Positions 6,811 through 15,199 of a stretch of 28,734 bases of DNA are shown in pieces. Each line of letters starts with the position of its first letter. The stretch's first letter is position 1. The stretch is taken from positions 1 through 28,734 of the forward strand of contig JAZFYD010000079.1 of NCBI GenBank assembly GCA_036443405.1, in the 5' to 3' direction. This DNA comes from JAZFYD01 sp036443405. Lineage in GTDB: Bacteria; Planctomycetota; PLA2. The notes under the pieces were generated by a model, which was not told the DNA's origin, did not search any database, and saw nothing but the letters and a program-made list of their open reading frames with translations. Made by a program: the position numbers and the translations under genes.

Positions 6811-7629
6811 GTGGCTCCCGAGTCCTACGACCCGTCCCAGGACCCCTGGCTCGACAAGACGATCGACGGGTACCACATCGAATGCCGCCTCGGCCACGGT
6901 GGCATGGCGTCGATATATCGCGGCACGCAGTTGAGTCTCGGCCGGACGGTGGCCATCAAAGTGCTGCCGCCGATCTTCGAGGCGGAGTATCAGTTTCGCG
7001 AACGGTTCAAGCGCGAGGCCGACGTGCTGGCGCGGTTGCAGCATCCCAACGTCGTGACGCTGTTGCACCGCGGCGAGGAGGATGGACGGCTGTTTCTCGC
7101 GATGGAGTTCGTGCGGGGCGAGAGTCTTCGCGAGCGGATCGATGCGGGCCCGCTAAGCACGGAACGTGCGCTCCGCGTGACCCGCGATGTTCTGTCGGCG
7201 CTCGAACACGTGCACGAGGCCGGGATCGTGCATCGCGACGTCAAACCGGCCAACGTCATGGTCACCCCCGAGAAACTCGTCAAAATCGTGGACTTCGGCC
7301 TCGGCTTCGAGAGCGGGCCGGAGGATATGACCCGGTTGACCCACACGCGCATGACGCTGGGCACGCGCGAATACATGGCGCCGGAGCAACGCGAGAAATC
7401 GAAGAGCGCGGACGCGCGTTCCGATCTCTACTCCACCGGCGTCGTGCTGTACGAGATGTTGACGGGGGAGTTGCCGATCGGCTGGTTCGCGTTGCCGTCG
7501 CAGGCGCGCTCGGACCACTTCGACAAATCGATCGACACGATCATCGAACGCAGCCTCCAAAAGAACCCGGCCCGCCGGTACGCAAGCGCCGCGGAGATGG
7601 GAGCGGCGGTGACCCGGGCGTTGGGTTAG
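6811..7629 (+). CDS. Soluble Ser/Thr protein kinase (Hanks type, PknB-like)
   Basis: 272 residues, essentially a bare kinase domain. Glycine loop LGHGGMASIYRG, catalytic Lys50 in VAIKVL, HRDVKPANV with Asp143, DFG at 161-163 and the APEQ motif of the activation segment at 190-193 are all present, so it should be active. There is no transmembrane helix and no sensor domain, so it is cytoplasmic and probably takes its signal through partner proteins. It starts with GTG right after a candidate -10 and has no Shine-Dalgarno. It converges with the sigma-HEAT fusion gene across 47 bp. The substrate is unknown; the neighbouring sigma factor is an obvious candidate, by proximity only. Confidence 0.95.
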   Translation: MAPESYDPSQDPWLDKTIDGYHIECRLGHGGMASIYRGTQLSLGRTVAIKVLPPIFEAEYQFRERFKREADVLARLQHPNVVTLLHRGEEDGRLFLAMEFVRGESLRERIDAGPLSTERALRVTRDVLSALEHVHEAGIVHRDVKPANVMVTPEKLVKIVDFGLGFESGPEDMTRLTHTRMTLGTREYMAPEQREKSKSADARSDLYSTGVVLYEMLTGELPIGWFALPSQARSDHFDKSIDTIIERSLQKNPARRYASAAEMGAAVTRALG

Positions 7630-7676
7630 ATTCGGTCCGCGTTCGACGAGGCTGCGGCGGGCGAACGGTGGACTTG

Positions 7677-10073
7677 CTAGCCGTAGTTCCGGTCGATCGC
7701 CATTTTCACCTTTGCGTTCGGGTTTGGCACCGCCTTGTCGATGCGGGCCCGGCCGGTCTTCGGGTCGATCTTCTTCACCGCGCGCACCATCGAGTAAGCG
7801 GCGGCAAAATCGGTTTCCGTCGACAGCGCGTCGAGCAGCGGTTCCACGAGATCGGGCTGGTCTGTTGCGTTGCCGAGGAACAGAGCCGCGTTGCGCCGCA
7901 CCGCAACGACGTCGTCCCGCAAGCGCGCGACCAGCGCCGCGCGGGCGAGCCGTTTCCGTTCGCCGGACACGGCGGAGAGCGCGCCGAGGGCCGGCCCGCG
8001 GATGTCGGCCGCGGGATCGCGGCTCCACGCGATCAGCAGGGTCACGACATCGGCGTTGTTCCCGTTCCAGAGGCTGTTGATGATGGCCCTGCGTTCGTCG
8101 GTCGAAGGCGAGTTGTGCACGATCTTGTCCAGCATGGGGAGCAAACCCGTGTCGCCCGTTTCGCGCAGGTACTCGCGATGTTCGCTCGCCAAGGACTTGA
8201 TGTGTTCGAGCCGGTCCGGGCCGGTCGGCATGTTGAGCGCCTCCTCGGCCAAACGGTCGAGGTATTCGCGCTTGTCCGGATCGCGCCGGTCCGCCGGCGG
8301 GACCTCACCCTCTTTCGCGGGACGTACTTTGCTCGCGCGCGCTGAGAGATCCGCTTGCAGCGCCTTCATCGGATCCTCGACCTCCTCTCTTTCGAGCGCC
8401 TCCTGGTAGAGCGCTTGCGCGGCGGCGGGGGTGTCCTCCATCACGGCGTCCAATCGAAGCCGGCCCTCGTCGGGGTCGAGCGCCAACACCGCGCGAACCA
8501 TCGCATGCATCGCGATCGGATGGGTCTCTGTCGGCAAACGCGGAAGCAGCGCCTCGACGTCGTCTTTCTTGCCGACACGGAACTCCAACGCCATCGCGGT
8601 CGTCCAGCGGACGTTCGCGGCCTCGTCGCGCAGCCCGGCGATCAGCGCGTCGTGCGCTTCGTCGGCGAGACTTCCCTTGATCTCGGCGAGGGTGTCGACG
8701 GCACCCGCGAGCACGGTCGGGTTGGGATTTGCGAGCGCGCGCCGAAGCAGATCGACCACGGCTTTGAGCGAAACGCCGTAGAGCCCCGCGATCGCCCGCG
8801 GCTGTTCCGTTGCGCTCCCGCTGTTCGCGACGCTTTCGACAAACGGCAGGAACTCGGGGTCCCGGGTGCGCGTGATGTAGTTCTTGTGTGTCGAGACGAA
8901 CGAACGGAACACCCGCAAGCGCTCGGACCCGGCGGCGAGCTGCTTGTATTTCGCGACGAGTTCCTCCAGGTGGAGGCGGGTGGTCTCGTCCGCCTTGCCG
9001 GGAGGTTCGGCGGCGGGAGGCATCCCCGCGGGCCGGATCGCATCGAGTCGGGCGCTGAGCCCGCGCATGCGCTTGCCCAACTTGCCCATCGCACGGGTTT
9101 GGTCGTAGCTGGCCCACTCGTCGTCGAGGGATCCGGTCGCCGCGGCCTCGGCATCAGCGCTACCGGACGCGGGCGTTGGTGCTCCTTCGTTCGGATCCGT
9201 TTCGCCCTTTGCCGTCGAGCGCTCGGTTGCACCGCCGTCGGCGGCCACGAGCGTCTCGTCGTTCCCCGCAGCGCCGGCGGCGCCGGCCCCGAGATTCGTG
9301 CGCGGCTGCGCGGATTCGTCGGCCGGATCCCACCACCACGAAACCAGCAGGACAACAGCAACCACGACGGCAGCTTTTAGAAACTTACCCATGACGAGAA
9401 CCCCCCCGGTGATCGTGTGTGCGAGCGAGATGCCTGTGGATGTCGCGGTGGCCGTGGCGGTGTGCAACGCCGACTGCGTGAGCGCGCTGGCTGGCATCGC
9501 TCCCAAGAGCAATGTCCCGGTCGCAAGCAGCGCGGTCGCGTTCTTGCCGAGGCGCACGCGGAGTTTGGCGAGCGCTCGATGGACCTTGAGCCGGCACGCG
9601 GCGGGCGTACTGCCCATGACGTGCGCGACCTCGCGGTACTCGAGATCGTGCAGAAACCGCAGAACCAACACCTGGCGCTCGTCGGACTCCAACTGTTCGA
9701 GGGCGGCATCCACTTCGTCGCAATCCTCGACCGGGTCGGCGCGCTGGGCCGCCGCGGCCTTCTCGACGGAGTGGGTGACCGACTGCTCGCGCCGTGTCCG
9801 ACGCCGCGTTGTCCGCCGCAGCGTGCGTGCACCGAGTGAGATGGTGCGTCCCAGCCACGCGCGCAGCCCGACCTTCGCGGGCCGCCCGTCCGTGTTTCTC
9901 GCCAACGCAACCAGCGCCTGCTGAACCAGATCGTCGGCGTCCGCCGCCGCGCACCCGATCCGCCGCGCGAAATCCACGGCGAACGCGAGATGCGGTGACA
10001 CAAGCGCCTCGAACGCACTTTGGTCCCGCTGCTCGCGCCACGAAACCCAGAGTCTGAGTTCAGCCTGATCCAT
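7677..10073 (-). CDS. ECF-type sigma factor fused to membrane segments and HEAT-like repeats
   Basis: 798 residues in one uninterrupted frame. Sigma region 2 spans about 15-95 (AAADADDLVQQALVALAR) and region 4 about 115-175 (LESDERQVLVLRF, then a helix-turn-helix at EYREVAHVMGSTPAAC). Two hydrophobic stretches follow, about 180-199 (ALLATGTLLLGAMPASAL) and 231-248 (FLKAAVVVAVVLLVSWWW). Then comes an Ala/Thr/Gly-rich linker (about 255-315), and from 366 to 781 alpha-helical HEAT-like repeats arranged as two related modules of about 175 residues. Planctomycetes are known to carry ECF sigma factors with long C-terminal extensions. The tail probably holds the sigma domain at the membrane or senses something outside. 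If both stretches span the membrane, the repeats return to the sigma side; if only one does, they are outside. An internal ATG at 9390 (MGKFLKAAVV) could make the tail separately. Confidence 0.9.
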   Translation of the reverse strand: MDQAELRLWVSWREQRDQSAFEALVSPHLAFAVDFARRIGCAAADADDLVQQALVALARNTDGRPAKVGLRAWLGRTISLGARTLRRTTRRRTRREQSVTHSVEKAAAAQRADPVEDCDEVDAALEQLESDERQVLVLRFLHDLEYREVAHVMGSTPAACRLKVHRALAKLRVRLGKNATALLATGTLLLGAMPASALTQSALHTATATATSTGISLAHTITGGVLVMGKFLKAAVVVAVVLLVSWWWDPADESAQPRTNLGAGAAGAAGNDETLVAADGGATERSTAKGETDPNEGAPTPASGSADAEAAATGSLDDEWASYDQTRAMGKLGKRMRGLSARLDAIRPAGMPPAAEPPGKADETTRLHLEELVAKYKQLAAGSERLRVFRSFVSTHKNYITRTRDPEFLPFVESVANSGSATEQPRAIAGLYGVSLKAVVDLLRRALANPNPTVLAGAVDTLAEIKGSLADEAHDALIAGLRDEAANVRWTTAMALEFRVGKKDDVEALLPRLPTETHPIAMHAMVRAVLALDPDEGRLRLDAVMEDTPAAAQALYQEALEREEVEDPMKALQADLSARASKVRPAKEGEVPPADRRDPDKREYLDRLAEEALNMPTGPDRLEHIKSLASEHREYLRETGDTGLLPMLDKIVHNSPSTDERRAIINSLWNGNNADVVTLLIAWSRDPAADIRGPALGALSAVSGERKRLARAALVARLRDDVVAVRRNAALFLGNATDQPDLVEPLLDALSTETDFAAAYSMVRAVKKIDPKTGRARIDKAVPNPNAKVKMAIDRNYG

Positions 10074-10138
10074 CCAACGACACTCGCCACAAAGGGGGGG
10101 TGGTGTTTCAAAGAACCTAACGCGTCCGGCAAAACGAA

Positions 10139-10190
10139 GACATCAGGCTTTTACGCCGGCGCCGGCTCGGCCTCATGCGTCGTACCCCTC
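10139..10190 (-). terminator. Hairpin region after the repeat lipoprotein gene; includes a dispersed 22-bp repeat
   Basis: On the minus strand, GACGCATGAGGC and GCCTGATGTCTTC form an imperfect stem around a GCCGGCGCCGGC palindrome and are followed by a T-containing stretch (TTCGTTTTG). This lies about 80 bp after the lipoprotein stop. The 22 bases at 10169-10190 recur with one change at 23183-23204. It may be a terminator, a dispersed repeat, or both. The rest of the 193-bp gap holds a C8 run (minus strand) in the leader of the sigma-HEAT gene and nothing else recognisable. Confidence 0.35.
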
Positions 10191-10266
10191 GTCACGGACC
10201 TCTGGCTACGTACCCCGGACCCCACGACCAACGCGGGCGTACCGAGCGGGTGGCACGGCCGCGGCG

Positions 10267-12348
10267 CTAGTAGCGAACCAGCAGTAGCTGATCGTCGGCG
10301 CCGCCGTAGGTACCGTCGAGGCCGGGGCTTTGGATGAGCCCCCAGCCGGGTCCGATCGGGACGAACGGCTCGAGGCCCGTCGCCGGCGTGCCGGGTTGGG
10401 CCATCACGAGGGCCAGCGATTCGACGAATTGGCCGAGGGAGGCGGCCTGATAGATCAGAAGCGCCTCGTCGCCGTCGCCGAATCCGTTGGCGCCCGCGTC
10501 AATGGCGAAGGCGCGCGTCTGATCGGTATGCGGGGCAAATGCGTGGTCCCAGATCGGCGCCGTGGCAAACGAGGTCGCGTTCTGCGCCGCTGCGTCGATG
10601 TGGGTTACGGCGTCGTCGTTCGTATCGGGGGTCACGTCGCCTCCGCGTTCGAACACGATCAACTCGCCGTTCCCGAGGGGGGCGAAGAGCGGAATCCCGG
10701 CACGCGACAATCGTTGCACAGTCCCGGCCACCGGATCCGTGTAGACCGCGAACTCGTCGGAGAACGTGTTCGGCGTGCCGTCTACGCCCGTGAGCGGAAT
10801 CACGATGCCGTCTCCGATTTTCGCGAACGGAACCAGCGGCCCGACGCTCAGGGGCGTGGGTAGCGTGTGGCCGATCGTGATCATGGTTGCGCCGATCTGA
10901 ATCGCGCACAGCTCGTCGTTCGTATCGCCGAAGAGGCCGTTCGGCCCCGCAGCCGGTACGGCCGCGAGGGATGCGGAGATGGCGATCGGGCGTCCAAACG
11001 GCGCCGGCAGCACGCCCACGATGGTCTGAAGGCCGGGCATCGTGATGCGACGGAAGACGTCGTCGTTGTCGCGGAACGTCGTGTTCGTCCCTCCGGTGAG
11101 GACAAAGACGGCCGAGCCGTCCGGCGAGTACGGAATCGAGAGGTTGCCGCGCCCCCCGGTCAGATCCGCCGCGCCGACCATGAGCTTGGAGTTGATGTTG
11201 AGTGTCGTTCCGGAAAACTCGATCAGCCAAATGCGGTCGTCGGCGTCGCCGAGCGTGGTGTTCGTGCCGGCGACCATCGTCGCGACGCGGTTCGGGCCGA
11301 TCGCGCCCAGCGGTGCGGGGTTCAAGAACGCGCCCGCGTGATCGGTGACGACCGGCGTCGTCTGCGCCGCGGTGATCTGCACGATGCGGTCCGTCGCGTC
11401 GGGCGCGGTCCCGTCCGAGCCCAGGCTGTAGACGCAGATGGTGTTTGCGTCCAACACGGCGGGCACGGAGTTGACCGGGTCGAGATAACCGACGGGCGTA
11501 CCGCCGGCGCGGCGCACGGGAACGATCGTGGCGGCGGGGGGGCCGCGCACGATCAGGACCTCATCATCCGCGTCACCCCACACGGTGTTCTCGCCGGCCG
11601 TGCACAACACGGCGGAACCGCTTCCGAGATTCACCGGGCGCGAAGCGCCGTCGGCGGCTTGTCCCTTTGCGCCCAAAATCGCCGGCGCGCCGTAGGAGTA
11701 CGAAACGCTCGTGGGCACGTCGCCGGTCGTGGTCCCTTTGTCCACGGTCACCGTCACGTTCCCCGCAGGCGGCATGTTCGTGATCGGCGCCCGGCCGGAG
11801 ATGATCGTCGCGCTCGCGTTGACGTCCGCGACAACGGTCCCGGCGCCGACGAAGATCACGTTGACGGTGCCGCTGACCGGGCCGAGATTCGTCCCCTGGA
11901 TCGTGAACGTCTCCGCGCCGGTGGCCGTGAAGGTGGTCGGGAAGATCGTTGTCGGAACGGGCGGAAGGTCCGGCGCCGTGTACGTGTAGGCGTTTTGGAG
12001 GATCGCCGTGACCGCCCGTTCGGAGAAGACCTCGACACCAACCGTGTTGGGCAGGTTGCCGGGCGCGCGCGGCGTGCGGACCTCGATCCTCTCGTTGTCG
12101 AGAACGTCGAAGCTGTTGACGTTCCGGCCGCCGAACAGGACGTTGATGACGTTCGCGCGATCGAAGTTGGTGCCGCGCACGATGACGAGTTCGCCGCCGT
12201 TGAGCGTCGCGGACGAATTCGGCGTCACGTTTTGGAGCGTGACGATGATCACGGTCTCCTCTCCATCTCCGCCTCCGCACGCGGGGAGAAATAGAGCGAC
12301 GAGACTGGCGGCGAATGTGAGGAGTTGACGGCGGTGGGTGCGAAGCAT
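10267..12348 (-). CDS. IPT/TIG-domain lipoprotein with nine acidic GDxDD repeats
   Basis: 693 residues from ATG 12348. The leader ends in LFLPAC followed by GGGDGE, a lipobox with Cys24, so it is a surface or periplasmic lipoprotein. Residues 32-125 and 127-220 look like two IPT/TIG immunoglobulin-like domains (ITPNSSATLNGGELVIVRGT-type start; TATGAETFTIQGTNLGPVSG). From about 254 the motif N-G/T-x-x-G-D-x-D-D followed by a hydrophobic strand recurs about every 50 residues: 254, 309, 362, 422, 468, 524, 572, 620 and 679 (e.g. VWGDADDEVLIV, TLGDADDRIWLI, YGGADDQLLLV). This suggests a repeated beta-sheet or propeller-like array with possible Ca2+ loops. Function unknown; binding or adhesion is a guess. 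The frame opens 26 codons earlier, but the lipoprotein signal fixes the start. TTAGGAT lies 4 nt before the ATG and can be read as an SD or a -10. Confidence 0.88.
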   Translation of the reverse strand: MLRTHRRQLLTFAASLVALFLPACGGGDGEETVIIVTLQNVTPNSSATLNGGELVIVRGTNFDRANVINVLFGGRNVNSFDVLDNERIEVRTPRAPGNLPNTVGVEVFSERAVTAILQNAYTYTAPDLPPVPTTIFPTTFTATGAETFTIQGTNLGPVSGTVNVIFVGAGTVVADVNASATIISGRAPITNMPPAGNVTVTVDKGTTTGDVPTSVSYSYGAPAILGAKGQAADGASRPVNLGSGSAVLCTAGENTVWGDADDEVLIVRGPPAATIVPVRRAGGTPVGYLDPVNSVPAVLDANTICVYSLGSDGTAPDATDRIVQITAAQTTPVVTDHAGAFLNPAPLGAIGPNRVATMVAGTNTTLGDADDRIWLIEFSGTTLNINSKLMVGAADLTGGRGNLSIPYSPDGSAVFVLTGGTNTTFRDNDDVFRRITMPGLQTIVGVLPAPFGRPIAISASLAAVPAAGPNGLFGDTNDELCAIQIGATMITIGHTLPTPLSVGPLVPFAKIGDGIVIPLTGVDGTPNTFSDEFAVYTDPVAGTVQRLSRAGIPLFAPLGNGELIVFERGGDVTPDTNDDAVTHIDAAAQNATSFATAPIWDHAFAPHTDQTRAFAIDAGANGFGDGDEALLIYQAASLGQFVESLALVMAQPGTPATGLEPFVPIGPGWGLIQSPGLDGTYGGADDQLLLVRY

Positions 12349-12492
12349 GGCGATCCTAATCCGGCAGGAACGGGAGAGCCCGGGCCGCTCCAAAGCCGAC
12401 AGGAGGAAGTCTAGCCGGGATTGCAACCTCGGCCGCCGCGACCCGGGCCATCAGCCGCCGGACCCGCCGGCTGCATCGCCAGAGACGTGCCC

Positions 12493-14445
12493 CTACCGCT
12501 TCCCGGCAAAGGCCATGAATCGCTTCGCCTGGCCGAAGTTCTGTGTCCACCGGCCGGGCTGGGCTCGAAACCCGACGGTTTCGTCCGCCCAATCCGCGAG
12601 CCGGGCGATGCGCAGGTCCGCGGGATCGGTCCCTTCCAACACGCACTTGGCATCTTCGGTAACCACGGCCCAGCGCTTCACGGGATTGGTGTGGTTGTTG
12701 TACGCAACCGTTGCGGACCGGATCGGCCAACTCCTGAAGAACGACATGCCGTAGGGGGAGTCGTCCATCGAGACGCCCAGAAGATCCATGAGGCTGGGCA
12801 TGACGTCGTTGTGCGAGGTGACCTGCTCGATCGTGCGCGGCGCCACGCCGGGGCCGACCATCACGAACGGCACGCGGATCTGAGGTTCGCTGAGGCTGCT
12901 GCTGTGGCCGAGTCGCCCTCGTTCGAAAAACTCCTGCCCGTGGTCGCCGGTGATGATGAGCAGCGTGCGTTCGAGATCGAGGTTCGCGACGAGCCGTTTC
13001 AGCCACGCGTCGAACTCGAGTGCGCAGTTCTTGTAGCGGTTGATGATGCCTGGCTTGTGTTCCCGCAGGTTCCACGCGCCGTAGTCGAAGTCCGCCGGCA
13101 CTTCCGGCTGAAACGCGTCGTACTCATCGGGGTGTGGGTACGGATAGTGGGTGTCGTTGTAGAACAACATCACGAACTGTTTGCCGGGACCCTCCAGCAC
13201 TCGGTTTGCGTGTTCGAGAATCTCCCAGTCCTCGGCGATCGTCGGCGGATGCGTGAAGTTCGCCATGTACTCCGCCGTGTGGCGGTGGTTTGTGACGTCG
13301 GCGCCGATGAAACGGCTCTCGAACCCCGCACCCGTGAGCCGGTCGATGTACGCGGAGCCTTTCGGCCGATCCGTTTCGCGACCGCGATAAAAGGTGACGG
13401 GTTCGCCGTAAATGAGCCCAAGCAGGCCGTAGTGGGTGCAGTTGCCGGCGGAGTAGTGGTGCGTGAGCTGCAACCCGCCCTTGGCGAACTCGTGCAGGAA
13501 CGGCATGCAGTCACGGTCGATCTGGTTGACGTTCAGGCTCTCGGCGGTCACGAGAATGATCGATTCGATGCGGCGGGCCGATGCCGCCGGGTTCGGCGGT
13601 TGCGGCCGCGCGGGAACGGGCGTCTCGGATTTCACGAACGCTGCGTTGGCCGCGTTCAGGTCGGCGGTCAGCGCGGAGAATCGTGTCCAGATCCCGTCGA
13701 ACCACGGAATACGCAGCAAGTTGGCCCGTTCGAGCGCGCGCCACTGGTTTCTCGTGTCGTGCGCTCCGGCCGTCAGGCTCGCGACCAGAAAGGAGTCGAT
13801 GATGACGGCAGCAGCAAGCGCGATCCCGATCCCGCGGCCGAGGCGCCGCTGCCCGGGACGCCGCGCGAGCCACTGTTTTTTTGAAGCAAACGCGGCAAGG
13901 AGACCGATCCCGCCGAGCGCGATCGCGTGCACTCCGAACAAGTAAAGGGTGCGGGAAGTGTCGGACTCCCGGATTCCGAGATGGTTCTTCAGGAAATGTG
14001 GAGTCCATTCCTCAGTCAGCAGCAGCTCGATGTCCGCCCACCCGACGTGGCGGTGAGACATCTGATACCAACTCAGATCCACCTCGATCGCGACGAGTGT
14101 GAGGAACGCGAGGGTCAGCAACACACCTCCGCGTAGAACGTGCGGAAATCGCTTCGCGGCGACGTAGACGAGATACGCCCAGAACGCCGCGGGCAAACAG
14201 ACCATGAGGGTCTGCAGGATGGATGTCGCCCTGCTCGGTGCCTCCCAGCCGTACGCTCCGTGCCCGGCGTAGAGCGACCAACGCAGCCAGCGGCCGGCCA
14301 GGTTGGCGGCGAAGTACCCCGCCAAGAGCGCGCACAACCACGCCCGGTGGTGTTGGGCGCTCGCGGAAGCCGGGGCTGCCGCATCGCGGACTTGCGGATC
14401 CGGGGGGCTCGCGGGAGGAGTGGCCGGTTTCATCAACAGCGTCAT
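12493..14445 (-). CDS. Membrane sulfatase-fold protein, YejM/LtaS type
   Basis: 650 residues. Five hydrophobic helices (about 34-52, 73-97, 103-123, 166-188, 204-226) precede an extracytoplasmic alkaline-phosphatase-fold domain from about 294. Metal-site and nucleophile motifs are visible: ILVTAESL (Glu302), HYSAGNCTHYGLLGLIYG (candidate nucleophile Thr337), and ITGDHGQEF (Asp501, His502) followed by LGHSSSLSEPQIRVPFVM. The N(A/C)T-YG-GL-YG pattern is most like YejM/PbgA, with LtaS/OpgE-type phosphoglycerol or phosphoethanolamine transferases as the alternative. A role in outer-envelope lipid or glycan modification or lipid homeostasis is inferred. AGGG lies just before the ATG. It lies upstream of the repeat lipoprotein on the same strand, with about 145 bp between the genes. 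Confidence 0.9.
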   Translation of the reverse strand: MTLLMKPATPPASPPDPQVRDAAAPASASAQHHRAWLCALLAGYFAANLAGRWLRWSLYAGHGAYGWEAPSRATSILQTLMVCLPAAFWAYLVYVAAKRFPHVLRGGVLLTLAFLTLVAIEVDLSWYQMSHRHVGWADIELLLTEEWTPHFLKNHLGIRESDTSRTLYLFGVHAIALGGIGLLAAFASKKQWLARRPGQRRLGRGIGIALAAAVIIDSFLVASLTAGAHDTRNQWRALERANLLRIPWFDGIWTRFSALTADLNAANAAFVKSETPVPARPQPPNPAASARRIESIILVTAESLNVNQIDRDCMPFLHEFAKGGLQLTHHYSAGNCTHYGLLGLIYGEPVTFYRGRETDRPKGSAYIDRLTGAGFESRFIGADVTNHRHTAEYMANFTHPPTIAEDWEILEHANRVLEGPGKQFVMLFYNDTHYPYPHPDEYDAFQPEVPADFDYGAWNLREHKPGIINRYKNCALEFDAWLKRLVANLDLERTLLIITGDHGQEFFERGRLGHSSSLSEPQIRVPFVMVGPGVAPRTIEQVTSHNDVMPSLMDLLGVSMDDSPYGMSFFRSWPIRSATVAYNNHTNPVKRWAVVTEDAKCVLEGTDPADLRIARLADWADETVGFRAQPGRWTQNFGQAKRFMAFAGKR

Positions 14446-14574
14446 CTACCCTAAGGTGTACTGCGAAGTCTAAGGCGGACACCGGACTCCCCGGGAGCCC
14501 CCGATCCGAATTGGGACATCTGCTGCGCGAGGTGTCGCGCATCGGCGCCGAACGTTGTCGGTGCCACCCGTACA

Positions 14575-15174
14575 GTGGATCTCGACCGCGCAACACGCAC
14601 CTCTTCCGTCAGCGCCGACCGGCGTTGTCGGAGGGGGAGCGAAGGTCTTCTGGGTTTTCGAGGGCACGTCACTTCTTGGGCGGCGGTATGGCCGTCCCTT
14701 CTGTCCGTAGCCGACCGGGCATCTGTAACCGATGGAGTTCCGTCACAGCCCTGGGCGCCTTATGCGCTGGCACTGCTGGTCGGGCTTTGCGGCCTAACCA
14801 TCGGTTCCGCGGTGGCGCGGGTGCGGGTGCGCTCCAGGATCGGGCGAAATCGGCGATTGGGGCTCCGTGGCGAGGAGCACGCAAGGCAGCTCTTGCGGCG
14901 GGCCGGCTACCGCATCGAGGCGGAGCAGGTCAGCGGTCGCGTGCGCGTGCGCGTGGATGGGAAGTGGGAGGAATTCACCGTGCGTGCAGACGCGATGGTG
15001 CGGCGTCGACGCAGACGGTATGTCGTCGAGATCAAGGCGGGCCAAGCCAACGCCAGCGTGGCCGATCGAGCCACGCGCCGCCAGCTGCTGGAGTACACGA
15101 GGGTGTTCGATGTGGACGGCGCGCTGTTGGTGGACGTCCCCGGCGAGCGGATTTCGCGAATCGAGTTCGAGTGA
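14575..15174 (+). CDS. PD-(D/E)XK nuclease-like protein with one membrane segment
   Basis: Up to 199 residues. The C-terminal 105 residues show the order of a restriction-endonuclease-like fold: GLRGEEHARQLLRRAGY (Glu at 100/101), VRADAMV (Asp139), YVVEIKAG (Glu152-x-Lys154) and QLLEYTRVF. These match E...D...ExK...Q and resemble Holliday-junction-resolvase-like or YraN-like proteins. A hydrophobic segment (about 64-82, YALALLVGLCGLTIGSAV) precedes the domain, so it may be a membrane-tethered nuclease or a non-catalytic relative. The start is uncertain: GTG at 14575 is the first in frame, has no SD, and residues 1-55 look poorly coding, so the real start may be nearer 14740. It is divergent from the sulfatase-fold gene and convergent with the antiporter gene. 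Confidence 0.65.
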   Translation: MDLDRATRTSSVSADRRCRRGSEGLLGFRGHVTSWAAVWPSLLSVADRASVTDGVPSQPWAPYALALLVGLCGLTIGSAVARVRVRSRIGRNRRLGLRGEEHARQLLRRAGYRIEAEQVSGRVRVRVDGKWEEFTVRADAMVRRRRRRYVVEIKAGQANASVADRATRRQLLEYTRVFDVDGALLVDVPGERISRIEFE

Positions 15175-15199
15175 GTTCCGGCCAACCTCGATCCGTCGC

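Noticed and set aside
7630..7676. Bidirectional terminator between the convergent kinase and sigma fusion genes
   Set aside because: GTCCGCGTTCG and CGAACGGTGGAC can pair only imperfectly and no T-runs flank them.
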